Origin: Acidobacteriota bacterium
GTDB lineage: Bacteria; Acidobacteriota; Blastocatellia; Pyrinomonadales; Pyrinomonadaceae
DNA length: 44,496 nt
Assembly (NCBI GenBank): GCA_003222945.1
Contig: QHXM01000070.1
Span: 1-44,496 of the forward strand
Direction of reading: 5' to 3'
Shown: positions 34,682-42,895 of the stretch, one piece after another
Layout of the letters: each line of letters begins with the position of its first letter
Position numbering within the stretch: the stretch's first letter is position 1
The notes under the pieces: generated by a model
Seen by the model: the letters and a program-made list of their open reading frames with translations, nothing else
Database searches by the model: none
What the model was told of the DNA's origin: nothing
Translations under genes and position numbers: made by a program

Positions 34682-34728
34682 TTGACAGAAAATAGTTTGA
34701 AGCATATTGTTCGTTCTCCGAACAATAT
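34682..34728 (+). promoter_or_regulatory. Sigma-70 promoter with a perfect palindromic operator, before ROK gene
   Basis: TTGACA (34682-34687) is a perfect -35. After 17 nt, TATTGT (34705-34710) forms the -10. The -10 lies inside ATATTGTTCG-TTCTC-CGAACAATAT (34704-34728), a perfect 10-bp inverted repeat with a 5-nt spacer, so a bound protein would block RNA polymerase. The centre TTCG-N5-CGAA resembles the operators of ROK repressors such as NagC and Mlc in outline. Autoregulation by the ROK protein encoded 14 bp downstream is the natural inference. Confidence 0.65.
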
Positions 34729-34741
34729 ACCGGAAACGCCA

Positions 34742-35968
34742 ATGCGTAAAATCAACCCCCAAGATTTCCATATTGCGACCCGCACCACATCCCGTGAGAT
34801 CAATCGCCGTATAGCGCTCAATTTAATTCGTGAGCATCAACCAATCTCGCGCGCTGATCTGGCGCGTCGGATGGACGTGACGCGCGGCGTGGTGAGCGTG
34901 CTAGTGCAGGAACTGATCGAGCAGGAGTTAATTTACGAAGGCGCGACGGGCGAGATTGCGCGGGGGCGCAAGCCCACGTTTCTGCATATCAGAACGCGAG
35001 ATCGCCTGGCTATTGCTGTGGATGTGCGGTTCAGTAAGACCTATCTGATGCTCTGCGATTTCTCTGGTCGGCAACTTGCTCTGGAGATTTACGACACGGT
35101 CTTTTCAATTCCAGCGTTCGTTAAAGACCTGGCTGCTCGCATCCGCAGAATGCTGAAAACACACGGCGCAAGGAGCAATTGTGAAGGGATCGGCGTCGTA
35201 GTGCCCGGCATGGTGGATCATAGAACCGGTCGCATTCTCAATGCCCCGACGCTCGGCTGGCGTGAAGTGGACATACGTGACGGACTGGCTGCGGCGACCG
35301 CGCTGCCTGTGCAAGTGGAGAACTCTGCGCGTGCCTGTTCGCTCGCACACTTGTGGCTGGAGCGCGAAGAAGCGCCCGCCACACAAAACTTCGCTTACGT
35401 GAGCGTGTCTGACGGCGTCGGAGTAGGTGTGGTCTTGAATGGCGAACTTATTCGTGGTCACAATCACATTGCAGGGGAATTCGGTCACATGCCGCTAAGC
35501 CTTGACGGGCCGCGTTGCCTGTGCGGTCGAACCGGATGCTGGGAAGCATACACTTCTAACCTTGCAACGCTGGCTCATTATTTGGGGCACAATTTGTCCA
35601 AACTTAATCCAAATTCGCTGCGCGACGCAGGGAAAGAATCATTCACCGTCTTAGACCTGGTCGCAAGAGCGCGCGGTGGTGATGCTAAGGCCATCGTCGC
35701 TATTCAATCCACCGCACGTTTTCTTGGGTTGGGGCTGGCGATAATTATTAACGTCGTCAATCCCGATATCATATACCTAGCGGGCGAGATTACTACCGCC
35801 TGGGATTTGATGGAGAGCAATGTACGCGAAGCACTAAGAGAGCGCGTGCTGACGGAAGCCGCCGCGTCCACACCCCTTCGTGTCACCTCCACGCAAGAGT
35901 ATCCGAGATTACGAGGAGCGGCGGCTCTCATCGCTGCTCCGACTTTTGCCGCGCCGCGCGTGGCTTAG
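34742..35968 (+). CDS. ROK-family transcriptional repressor
   Basis: This 408-residue protein is a predicted sugar-responsive repressor of the NagC/XylR type. A winged helix-turn-helix (about 18-75) reads REINRRIALNLIREHQPISRADLARRMDVTRGVVSVLVQELIEQ. The sugar-kinase-like ROK domain (about 85-395) has the GVVVPGMVDHRTGRILNAPTLGW stretch, ENSARACSLAHLW, and ISxGVGxGxxxNGxL-type text (VSDGVGVGVVLNGELIRGHNHIAGEFGHM). It also has the ROK zinc motif: His in GEFGH plus CLCGRTGCWEAY. The ATG at 34742 is preferred to the TTG at 34682, which is the -35 element. It precedes the TonB receptor by 140 bp on the same strand, so it may control sugar uptake through that receptor. Confidence 0.92.
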   Translation: MRKINPQDFHIATRTTSREINRRIALNLIREHQPISRADLARRMDVTRGVVSVLVQELIEQELIYEGATGEIARGRKPTFLHIRTRDRLAIAVDVRFSKTYLMLCDFSGRQLALEIYDTVFSIPAFVKDLAARIRRMLKTHGARSNCEGIGVVVPGMVDHRTGRILNAPTLGWREVDIRDGLAAATALPVQVENSARACSLAHLWLEREEAPATQNFAYVSVSDGVGVGVVLNGELIRGHNHIAGEFGHMPLSLDGPRCLCGRTGCWEAYTSNLATLAHYLGHNLSKLNPNSLRDAGKESFTVLDLVARARGGDAKAIVAIQSTARFLGLGLAIIINVVNPDIIYLAGEITTAWDLMESNVREALRERVLTEAAASTPLRVTSTQEYPRLRGAAALIAAPTFAAPRVA

Positions 35969-36012
35969 TGGTGCGAAGAATTCTGTGTAGCTAAACACAA
36001 TCGAGCGCACAG

Positions 36013-36029
36013 CCTTTAACGAGCAAAGG
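36013..36029. repeat. Small hairpin in the ROK to TonB-receptor gap
   Basis: CCTTT (36013-36017) and AAAGG (36025-36029) form a 5-bp inverted repeat with a 7-nt loop, 45 bases after the ROK stop. It is weak evidence of partial termination between the genes. Confidence 0.25.
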
Positions 36030-36108
36030 GATTACCCTCATATCATTGCCCTCGCATTGGAGCTATCTGCTTTTCGGGGTTCGAACTTCTTACTTGGAGG
36101 TCACTGAC

Positions 36109-39100
36109 ATGTTAAGCTTAGGAAACTTTGGTTTACGTAAGATTCACTTTGCCGTACTGGCCCTGGTGCTTGCTTTTCCTCTGGTAGCCGTTGCGCAGGT
36201 TACCACTGCCACAATCGTCGGAACCATCACGGACCCCGGCGGAGCCGCTGTGCCCGGCGCACAAGTCACTGCGCGCAACGTTGACACTGGACTGACGCGC
36301 TCCGTGGTTTCCGGCGATGACGGTACCTACCGTATTGAATTTCTCCCGGTGGGCAAATACTCTATGGAGGTCACCGGTTCTGGCTTCAAGAAGGGCTTCC
36401 TGGACGAGGTCGTTCTGCAGGTCAATGAAACAGTTCGCGCGGATGTCCCCCTCGCCGTCGGACAGGTTGACGAGACTGTGACAGTCACAGAGACGCCAAC
36501 GGCGGTCAACACCAGCACGTCCGAGATTGGCCGCACCATTGATTCCAGAGAGATCACCAGTCTTCCGCTGGTCGAGCGCAACGTCTATACGCTGCTGGAC
36601 CTTGTGCCCGGCGTGCAATCCAATAACAACGGTGTAGCCGCTGCCTCTACCGGTACAAGCTCGCTCATCCTGGGATTCCCAGAGCAGCGCACTCTGATTA
36701 ACGGCGGAGTTGACGGCGGGACAGGTTCAGTAAACTACTACCTGGACGGCGGCAACAACATGACCGGACTGAGGAACACCGGCAACATTTTACCTAACCC
36801 GGATGCCATACAGGAATTCAGAGTCCAGACCAACAGCTATAACGCGGAGTATGGACGTTTCGCCAGCGGCGTAATCAACGTCATCACCAAGTCCGGCACC
36901 AACCAGTTTCACGGCTCGGCCTTTGAGTACGTGCGCAACACTGTGTTTAATGCCAACGACTGGGGTTCCACGCTGGCAAAGGCACCTTTTCATCGTAACC
37001 AGTTTGGCGGCACACTTGGTGGACCGATTAAGCGCGACAAGACCTTCTTCTTCTTCTCTTATTCGGGCTTGCGCCAGACGACCAGCGCATTCCTGAGCGG
37101 TGCCGTCGTGCCAACTGACCTGGAGCGCGTCGGCAACTTCACCGCCTCGGGTACTAAACCCGTCGATCCTGCTACGGGCAAGGCATTCGTTTGCAACGGC
37201 GTCACCAACGTCATATGCCCCAACCGCATTGATCCCGCTGCGGCGAAAATCATCAACGACTTTATTCCGACTTCCAACGTTGCTGGCAGCAAGTGGCAAG
37301 GCAACATTCCCAGCCCGTTTGATTCCGACGATTTTCTGGTGAAGTTAGACCACCAGCTCAACAATAAGCACCGCCTCACTTTCAGCTACTTTGAGACATC
37401 AGGAACAAACACTGTGAAAGCGGGCAGCGGCAACCTGCCGTGGGCCAGCCAACAATTCCAATGGCAACAGCATAACGTCAACTTGAGCGATGTCTGGATC
37501 ATCAGCGCCAATAAGATCAATCAGGTCTGGGCGACTTACACGCGAAATTTTGGCGGTCGCCTGAATCTGCCAGCTACCTCGCTTGGCGATCTGGGTTCTG
37601 CGTTCACGATACAGGGCACGCCGTCTCTGCCGCAGATTACCGTCACAGGCTTCTTCACTTTAACGAACGCCATTGGCGGACCAACTGCGGGCACTAACTT
37701 CTACTCCGTGCGCGATGTCTTCAGTTGGACCAAGGGCAGCCATGCGCTCAAGGTTGGGGGAGAGCTTTCTCTCAACAAGGACATTCAGCAGACGCTTCTG
37801 AACAACTACGGCGTTTTCACTTTTAACAACAGCGTGACGAAGAATGCGCTGGCCGATTTTCTGATCGGCATACCGAGCGCGATCACGCAGGACGCCCCCG
37901 TCACCGGTTACTCTAATAGCTGGTACACGGCGCTCTTTGTGCAGGATGATTACCGCGTTCACAAGCGACTGACTCTCAACCTGGGTCTGCGCTGGGACGT
38001 GCAGACGACTCCGACCGATCCACTCAACCGTGTCGTTAACTACGTGCCCGGCCAACAATCCACTGTTATTCCGACAGCGCCTGTTGGGGCTTTGTTCTTC
38101 GGCGACCCTGGTGTGGAACGTGGAGGAATCCCGACGAGTTACGCCCACTTCTCGCCCCGCCTGGGCTTTGCGTGGGACCCATTCGGCGATGGCAAAACTT
38201 CTATCCGCGCCGCGTGGGGTATGTTTTACGGCAGTCTCTCGGGCAACGAGTGGAACACAATGACTAACTTCCAGCCCTTCTCAACCCGGCTCTCCTTCAC
38301 CAATATCAATCCCAAGACCAACGCAGCCGGTGTGCCCCTGGGGGCTTCGCTGAGCAATCCCTATAATGCCTTCGTCGGCGGCAATCCCTTCCCCTACAGA
38401 GGGACATTCACCACTGGCGGCGGCCTCTTTCCGGTGGCTTCCGACTTCAAGTGGCCGCGCTCGTACCAGATGAACTTCTCTGTGCAGCGTCAGCTAACAA
38501 ATGCCCTGAGTGTCGGTGCTGCTTACGTCGGCACACGCAGCCGCAATCTGCCCTTCGCGCGCGACGTGAACTATCCGGTCATAACGCCGACCGCCACCAC
38601 TGCTGGGGCGAACGTCCTCGCGCGGCGGCCCAATCCAGCGTTCGGCGCTGTGCTGCTCCTGGAATCGGACCAGACCGCCTCCTACGATGCCATGCAGCTT
38701 ACCACCGCCATTCGCACGAGTCGCCATATCACCTTCAACGCCTTTTACACCTTCAGCAAGACCCTGGACAGCGTGCAGCTTCAGAACAACACCACGCAGG
38801 GCGGGGCCGAGAACTTCAGCAAGCTTTTCTTAGACAAAGGTCGGGCCGATACGGACCAGCGCCACGTCTTCGCCATGAGCCTGAACTACCAGCCCGATTA
38901 CTTCAGACCTGGCAGCTTCGCGGGCAGGATATTCAACGGCTGGAGTATCGCGCCCATCATCAAGCTGCGCAGCGGCCTTCCGTTTTCTATCACCAACGGC
39001 AACGTTGACGCCAACCTGGACGGCAACACCAACGACCGCGCGGCGTTGATCGGCGACCCGCACCTGGACAATCCCACGCCCCAGATGTGGTTCAACACGG

Positions 39101-39396
39101 CAGCCTTCGTCCAGAACAAGGCGGTGACCGGGGTGGCTGTGGACGGCAGTTCGCCACGCAACCTGCTTGACGGCCCTGGCTACCGCGACGTTGACCTGGC
39201 GATCTCGCGCGACTTCAATTTGAGCGAGCGCTTCAAGCTGCGCTTCCGTGCCGAGGGGACGAATATCTTTAACCATCCAAACCTGGGGCAGCCGGGCAAC
39301 TCAGTTCCTTCGGGCACTACGTCCACCACCTTTGGCGTGATAACTTCGGCTGGCCCGATGCGCAAGTTGCAATTCGGCTTGCGGCTGAGCTTCTGA
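36109..39396 (+). CDS. Oar-like TonB-dependent outer-membrane receptor
   Basis: This 1095-residue protein is a predicted outer-membrane importer. A signal peptide (IHFAVLALVLAFPLVAVAQ) is followed by a carboxypeptidase-regulatory-like domain (about 30-105, IVGTITDPGGAAVPGAQVTARN). The plug domain comes next (about 120-260, ITSLPLVERNVYTLLDLVPGV and NSYNAEYGRFASGVINVITKSGTN). A large barrel then ends in LQFGLRLSF with the terminal Phe used for outer-membrane insertion. GFAWDPFGDGKTSIRAAWGMFY and RDVDLAISRDFNLSERFKLRFRAEGTNIFNHPNLG are typical of the acidobacterial Oar-like class. GGAGG lies 8 nt before the ATG at 36109; an in-frame TTG at 36046 is less likely. No substrate-specific partner lies downstream. 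The ROK repressor upstream hints at a sugar or glycan. Confidence 0.94.
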   Translation: MLSLGNFGLRKIHFAVLALVLAFPLVAVAQVTTATIVGTITDPGGAAVPGAQVTARNVDTGLTRSVVSGDDGTYRIEFLPVGKYSMEVTGSGFKKGFLDEVVLQVNETVRADVPLAVGQVDETVTVTETPTAVNTSTSEIGRTIDSREITSLPLVERNVYTLLDLVPGVQSNNNGVAAASTGTSSLILGFPEQRTLINGGVDGGTGSVNYYLDGGNNMTGLRNTGNILPNPDAIQEFRVQTNSYNAEYGRFASGVINVITKSGTNQFHGSAFEYVRNTVFNANDWGSTLAKAPFHRNQFGGTLGGPIKRDKTFFFFSYSGLRQTTSAFLSGAVVPTDLERVGNFTASGTKPVDPATGKAFVCNGVTNVICPNRIDPAAAKIINDFIPTSNVAGSKWQGNIPSPFDSDDFLVKLDHQLNNKHRLTFSYFETSGTNTVKAGSGNLPWASQQFQWQQHNVNLSDVWIISANKINQVWATYTRNFGGRLNLPATSLGDLGSAFTIQGTPSLPQITVTGFFTLTNAIGGPTAGTNFYSVRDVFSWTKGSHALKVGGELSLNKDIQQTLLNNYGVFTFNNSVTKNALADFLIGIPSAITQDAPVTGYSNSWYTALFVQDDYRVHKRLTLNLGLRWDVQTTPTDPLNRVVNYVPGQQSTVIPTAPVGALFFGDPGVERGGIPTSYAHFSPRLGFAWDPFGDGKTSIRAAWGMFYGSLSGNEWNTMTNFQPFSTRLSFTNINPKTNAAGVPLGASLSNPYNAFVGGNPFPYRGTFTTGGGLFPVASDFKWPRSYQMNFSVQRQLTNALSVGAAYVGTRSRNLPFARDVNYPVITPTATTAGANVLARRPNPAFGAVLLLESDQTASYDAMQLTTAIRTSRHITFNAFYTFSKTLDSVQLQNNTTQGGAENFSKLFLDKGRADTDQRHVFAMSLNYQPDYFRPGSFAGRIFNGWSIAPIIKLRSGLPFSITNGNVDANLDGNTNDRAALIGDPHLDNPTPQMWFNTAAFVQNKAVTGVAVDGSSPRNLLDGPGYRDVDLAISRDFNLSERFKLRFRAEGTNIFNHPNLGQPGNSVPSGTTSTTFGVITSAGPMRKLQFGLRLSF

Positions 39397-39400
39397 AACT

Positions 39401-39428
39401 TTTCGAAAGGCTCTAATATTTCGAAAGG
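39401..39428 (+). repeat. Direct repeat of TTTCGAAAGG after the TonB receptor
   Basis: TTTCGAAAGG occurs at 39401-39410 and again at 39419-39428, an 18-nt period starting 4 bases after the stop codon. Each contains the palindrome TTTCGAAA. It may be chance or a binding site. Confidence 0.35.
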
Positions 39429-39444
39429 GATCGCCAACCCAAGA

Positions 39445-39498
39445 GCTTCGGAGGAGCGCGATGTTTGTTCAGGGAACACATTGCGCTCCTTCCGAGCA
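39445..39498. terminator. Long stem-loop downstream of the TonB receptor
   Basis: CGGAGGAGCGCGATG (from 39449) pairs with CATTGCGCTCCTTCCG (39479-39494), with one bulge and one G-U pair. The stem continues inward as TGTTC-AGG-GAACA (39466-39478) and outward through GCT/AGC. The whole is a roughly 50-nt hairpin 48 bases after the receptor stop. There is no U-run, so it may be a messenger-stabilising structure or a repeat element. The bases from 39499 to about 39740 show no gene. Confidence 0.5.
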
Positions 39499-39745
39499 AA
39501 AGACCTTTCTCCGGCAAGAGACCTATAGCAGCGGTCAATGGTTGTGCTCCAAAACGAACTCTCTGCCCTGCGCTTAGTCTTCATCGCGCTCGGCTCTAAT
39601 CACTGCTTGAATATCCGATAGCATGGCATGAGGGGCGGACAGTGAGATAAGGTCATCCGACTTCTCTTTTGCAGGCTTCTATTTCAGTCCAAGGTCGAAG
39701 TTTGTCGTATGCATTGTATTAACAAGATCGCCGAGGAATGTTGAC

Positions 39746-39912
39746 GGCGAAATTCGACAGGTCAAGTGGGACGGCAAAAATTGGGAGAATGGGTTGATGT
39801 CCTAGACGGGGCTGAAGCCGTTATCAATCTCACGGGAAAGAGCGTCAATTGCCGCTACACGCCAGAGAACCGGCGTGAGATTGTCAGGTCACATGTTGAT
39901 TCCGTCAGTTAG
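39746..39912 (+). pseudogene. Fragment of a TIGR01777-type SDR epimerase
   Basis: In one frame GEIRQVKWDGKN is readable. A one-base shift then gives LGEWVDVLDGAEAVINLTGK, SVNCRYTPENRREIVRSHVD and a TAG at 39910-39912. INLxGxSVNCRYxxxNRREI is diagnostic of TIGR01777/DUF1731-type epimerases (YfcH-like). Both the N-terminal Rossmann start and the C-terminal half are missing, so this is a dead internal fragment with a frameshift. Bases 39913-40092 show nothing I can support. Confidence 0.6.
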
Positions 39913-40092
39913 AGCGATTTACTGTCATAGCTCTCTTCACTCCTTAAGCTGAATCATAGCCGCGAGCGCCTAACGATTGACGGGACGCGCCCGGCACCGA
40001 TAGAGACAACTCTCTCGAGTGAGAGCTTATCTATTCGCGCTCTTGTTCAATGAATTATTCCTGAATTACGCCTAATGCTAAATACATCCGGC

Positions 40093-40839
40093 CTAATTTC
40101 TCGCAAAAAAACGGGCGACAGTTTGAGAGAAAATATTCACCTCAGTCGTCACTTGTACTATCTTGCTGCTATTGGAGGCTGACAATAAGTCGTAGGCACT
40201 CAGACCATATACCGATTTGTTCAGATCATTATCCGCCTTGATTCCAAAATTCTTGAGCATGTTTTTAAGGTCTCGACCTAAGAGACGATCATCATTGAAA
40301 GTATATGAGAAGAGATTCGCCACTGGCATGACCTCTTTTTGCTCCGTCCTGATTTCGCCAACTGGTCCGGAAACTGGCGCTTTAGCGCGCTCAAAAACAA
40401 CGCCTCTCTTTTCCAGTAACCAGTCCGCCGCCGTGTCATTCATAAACAACATTACGATATTGATTGACTTAGCTTCGATTTGTGGGCCGATGCTAAGACC
40501 TCTCAAGATAAAAAAAGATGGCGCGCTCCAGTGATCCGAGAATCGGCGACTGATAGCTCCATGCCCGAAACTTAGACCCTCAAAGAGCAGCCCCACTTTT
40601 TTCACATCTGTAAAAACCGCAACCGCCTCTGCTTTATTAAGAAGTTCTTTAGGAATTCTGTGGTCTGTCTGAGCCATGATCTTCTCTAAAAGATCAGATG
40701 CCCTCTTTGATTGCTGTTCCGCTTCGGCTAATCTGCCGGGAGTTTTGCTTTGCGCTTTGACAGAAGCGATGTCAAAACATAGTAGAAGAACTATCAAGCT
40801 GGTTAGGATTCTACTTGTTATAAACAGTTCATTTTGCAT
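40093..40839 (-). CDS. SYLF-domain lipid-binding protein
   Basis: This 248-residue protein has a signal peptide (ILTSLIVLLLCFDIASVKAQ) and a SYLF/Ysc84-type domain (about 35-200). Typical text is RASDLLEKIMAQTDHRIPKELLNKAEAVAVFTDVKKVGLLFEG, followed by RRFSDHWSAPSFFILRGLSIGPQIEAKSINIVMLFMN. This family binds phospholipids in eukaryotes; its bacterial role is not settled. The mature protein should be periplasmic. It is the last of three same-strand genes (42337, 41392, 40839) with gaps of 30 and 70 nt, possibly one operon. The codon use is more AT-rich than that of the TonB receptor next door. Confidence 0.86.
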   Translation of the reverse strand: MQNELFITSRILTSLIVLLLCFDIASVKAQSKTPGRLAEAEQQSKRASDLLEKIMAQTDHRIPKELLNKAEAVAVFTDVKKVGLLFEGLSFGHGAISRRFSDHWSAPSFFILRGLSIGPQIEAKSINIVMLFMNDTAADWLLEKRGVVFERAKAPVSGPVGEIRTEQKEVMPVANLFSYTFNDDRLLGRDLKNMLKNFGIKADNDLNKSVYGLSAYDLLSASNSSKIVQVTTEVNIFSQTVARFFARN

Positions 40840-40909
40840 CTGTGTTCTCGGCGGCTAATTTACATCTGTCAGCTTTACTTAAATTCTGCTCTCTAAGAAT
40901 GCAGCAAAG

Positions 40910-41392
40910 TTAATCCGTTTTGTTGGGCTTACTTTTCTTCTCGATTTCAATCTCTTTTCCTGTAGCTCCCCTGAGCATAGCAAGAACATTTCTGTAATTA
41001 TCCTTATGCGCCTGTAGCAAGATGCCTTCCTTCTTACCTTCTGCTGAGGTGTATTCAATACTGATGTAATGCTCTACGCTTTTATTGAATAATCCCATGA
41101 GCGCAACCGGGCTGACCAATATCCCCAACGTTACCCAAGTTGCGACACGGCGAGTTGCGGCTGGACCGTAGCTGATATATGTCACCTTCTTAGGGTCAAT
41201 GCTCAGTTTCTGCCCGTCTTTCAGTTCAAGAAGTATTTGGTCCGAAAGAATCGTGAGCCTGTTATCCCAATCATCTTTGCTAACTTTCGTTTCAAGCGTT
41301 CCACCCCTGTAGCGAATCTGAAATGGACTCTTCTGAGCTAAAGCAAGGCTTGATACTATGATGCACAACAGAATTGAGGTGATTGATTTCAT
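40910..41392 (-). CDS. Small envelope protein of unknown function
   Basis: I do not recognise a named family. The 160-residue product has a signal peptide (ITSILLCIIVSSLALAQ). A beta-rich segment follows (FQIRYRGGTLETKVSKDDW, LTILSDQILLELKDGQKLSIDPKKVTYISYG). One hydrophobic helix comes next (about 84-104, VATWVTLGILVSPVALMGLF), then a second beta segment (HYISIEYTSAEGKKEGILLQAHKDNYRNVLAMLRGATG) and a Lys-rich tail. The pattern of strands ending in a helix resembles a PH-like fold interrupted by a membrane helix, which is a guess. It lies 30 nt after the LolA-like gene. AAAGAG precedes the ATG. Confidence 0.75.
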   Translation of the reverse strand: MKSITSILLCIIVSSLALAQKSPFQIRYRGGTLETKVSKDDWDNRLTILSDQILLELKDGQKLSIDPKKVTYISYGPAATRRVATWVTLGILVSPVALMGLFNKSVEHYISIEYTSAEGKKEGILLQAHKDNYRNVLAMLRGATGKEIEIEKKSKPNKTD

Positions 41393-41422
41393 CTCTTTAT
41401 TTAGAACCGATTCTGGGGGTAA

Positions 41423-42337
41423 TTACTTTTCTTCAAATAGATTGTCTGCCTCCCTATTAAAGGGTTTGTAATCACTCATCTCATCCTGCTGCCTGTAATG
41501 CCCGGCTTTTGAATAAAAAGCGTGCACCACTTTGGGTCTAAATTCCAGCCTCGTAATCGCCCATATATTATTCGAGATAGGGCTGCGCTCAATCAGAAGC
41601 GTCGTGCCGGGTTCAAGAGGTGCGATCAAACCCGCAAAGCCCGTCCCATAATTTTTTACTAATTTCGCATCAAGTTTCACGACAGCCTTTTCTGCCGTAT
41701 CTATCCATATTTCACCTTCCAAGCTCGCCGCAAATTTTTCCGAACTATTATCAGGCTTAAAATCCTTCCGCGGCTTGAAGTTCAAAACAATCACGTCCCG
41801 ATTATTATACTGCTCGGTTCTAAGCATACTGAACTCCCAAGCTTGAAAAAGGAAGACAGCGTCCTGCTCTTGACCCTCTACTCCCTTCTGCTCAGACTCC
41901 TTCTTACGCTTCTGCCATTCCTTGTCTGCTCTGGCCCTTTCTTTAGCAAGTTGAACCGGGGATAAATCTTTACCATCCTCACTCAATAGCACTGTGATAG
42001 GTTTACCATGAGCTACAGGAAACACTTGAAAGACCTGAATCTTTTCCTTTTTAATCTCACCTTTATCGTTCGATTCCTGCCAACTCCGCCTGAGAGTATA
42101 TGTATAATCGAGCAAGCTTGATGAGAAACCGCGCTGTTTACTCTGCACTTCATCAACAAGCGATTGAATCCTGGCGCTGTCGCCAACTTGAGCATTGATA
42201 GATGAGGCGGCGAGCAGCACTGAAAAGAGAAGCGGAAGGCTTCTGCACTTCGGTACGGAGCAGAAACAGGCGTAAGTTGCGCGGATAGTAAGAGCGAGTA
42301 GGCTGACAAAGAAAGCCGCCGCAATCAGCTGCTTCAT
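41423..42337 (-). CDS. Secreted LolA-fold-like protein of unknown function
   Basis: This 304-residue protein has two hydrophobic stretches at its start (about 3-23 and 33-49, the second ending in SSINAQ). The true signal peptide could begin with either, although no internal Met is available between them. AAAGGAG lies about 11 nt before the ATG. The mature part has a long charged segment (KERARADKEWQKRKKESEQKG, about 133-153). It is followed by beta-strands ending in EGEIWIDTAEKAVVKLDAKLVKNYG, and ISNNIWAITRLEFRPKVVHAFYSKAGHYRQQDEMSDYKPF. Such text is typical of acidobacterial outer-membrane lipoprotein-sorting (LolA-like) relatives. It heads a three-gene AT-rich group. Confidence 0.72.
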   Translation of the reverse strand: MKQLIAAAFFVSLLALTIRATYACFCSVPKCRSLPLLFSVLLAASSINAQVGDSARIQSLVDEVQSKQRGFSSSLLDYTYTLRRSWQESNDKGEIKKEKIQVFQVFPVAHGKPITVLLSEDGKDLSPVQLAKERARADKEWQKRKKESEQKGVEGQEQDAVFLFQAWEFSMLRTEQYNNRDVIVLNFKPRKDFKPDNSSEKFAASLEGEIWIDTAEKAVVKLDAKLVKNYGTGFAGLIAPLEPGTTLLIERSPISNNIWAITRLEFRPKVVHAFYSKAGHYRQQDEMSDYKPFNREADNLFEEK

Positions 42338-42435
42338 CTCTTCAAACGCTCCTTTCGGTCAGGCACACAAGGCCAAAGTTAACCGGCAAGCGATAATGTC
42401 AATGATGAAAGGTACGCTCACGCGCGACTTCGGCT

Positions 42436-42786
42436 TTAGTCAGCGTCAAGTACGGGCGGCATCTCCTTGCCTTCTGAAATAAATCGAATGGAAAGTGAGT
42501 TGACGCAGTGGCGTGTGTCCTTTTCAGTAAAGCCTTCGCCCTCGAAGACGTGACCTAAGTGAGCGTGGCAATGTGCGCAAAGAATCTCTATGCGTCGCCC
42601 GTCCATGTCCACATGGCGCTCGACGCTCCCCGGGTATTCTTCATCAAAACTAGGCCAGCCGCAGCCGGAATGGAATTTGGCTTCTGCCGAATAGAGCGGG
42701 CTGTTGCAGCGCCTGCAAATAAATATCCCGGGCGAGAATAGGTTCTCATACTCTCTATATAACCTAGTCAGGTGGAAAGAGGCCAT
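42436..42786 (-). CDS. msrB: Peptide-methionine (R)-S-oxide reductase
   Basis: This 116-residue cytoplasmic enzyme repairs oxidised methionine (R-form). The zinc site is CRRC and CAHC. The substrate-binding motifs are FHSGCGWPSFDEEY and HLGHVFEGEG. The catalytic Cys is in RHCVNSLSIRF, where RYCINS is most usual. The N-terminus is shorter than in the standard enzyme: it goes directly to LTRLYREYENLFSPGIFICRRC and so lacks the usual peptide around EPPFSG. No signal peptide is present. It is divergent from ackA across about 110 bp. Confidence 0.94.
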   Translation of the reverse strand: MASFHLTRLYREYENLFSPGIFICRRCNSPLYSAEAKFHSGCGWPSFDEEYPGSVERHVDMDGRRIEILCAHCHAHLGHVFEGEGFTEKDTRHCVNSLSIRFISEGKEMPPVLDAD

Positions 42787-42895
42787 TAAGGTCGCGCGTT
42801 AGGTTAATTTCATGCTTCAGTGCTATAGGCAAGTCAGCAGCTAATATAGCCACTCTACTTTAACGGGCAATTTGGTTATTATTGCTCCTCACATC

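Noticed and set aside
36046-36108. Upstream TTG start for the TonB receptor
   Set aside because: It would add 21 residues before the signal peptide, and GGAGG is placed correctly for the ATG at 36109.
38451-39008. A 185-codon plus-strand frame overlapping the TonB receptor
   Set aside because: It lies in another frame of a well-supported barrel gene and is rich in Arg, His and Gln as expected of a shifted frame.
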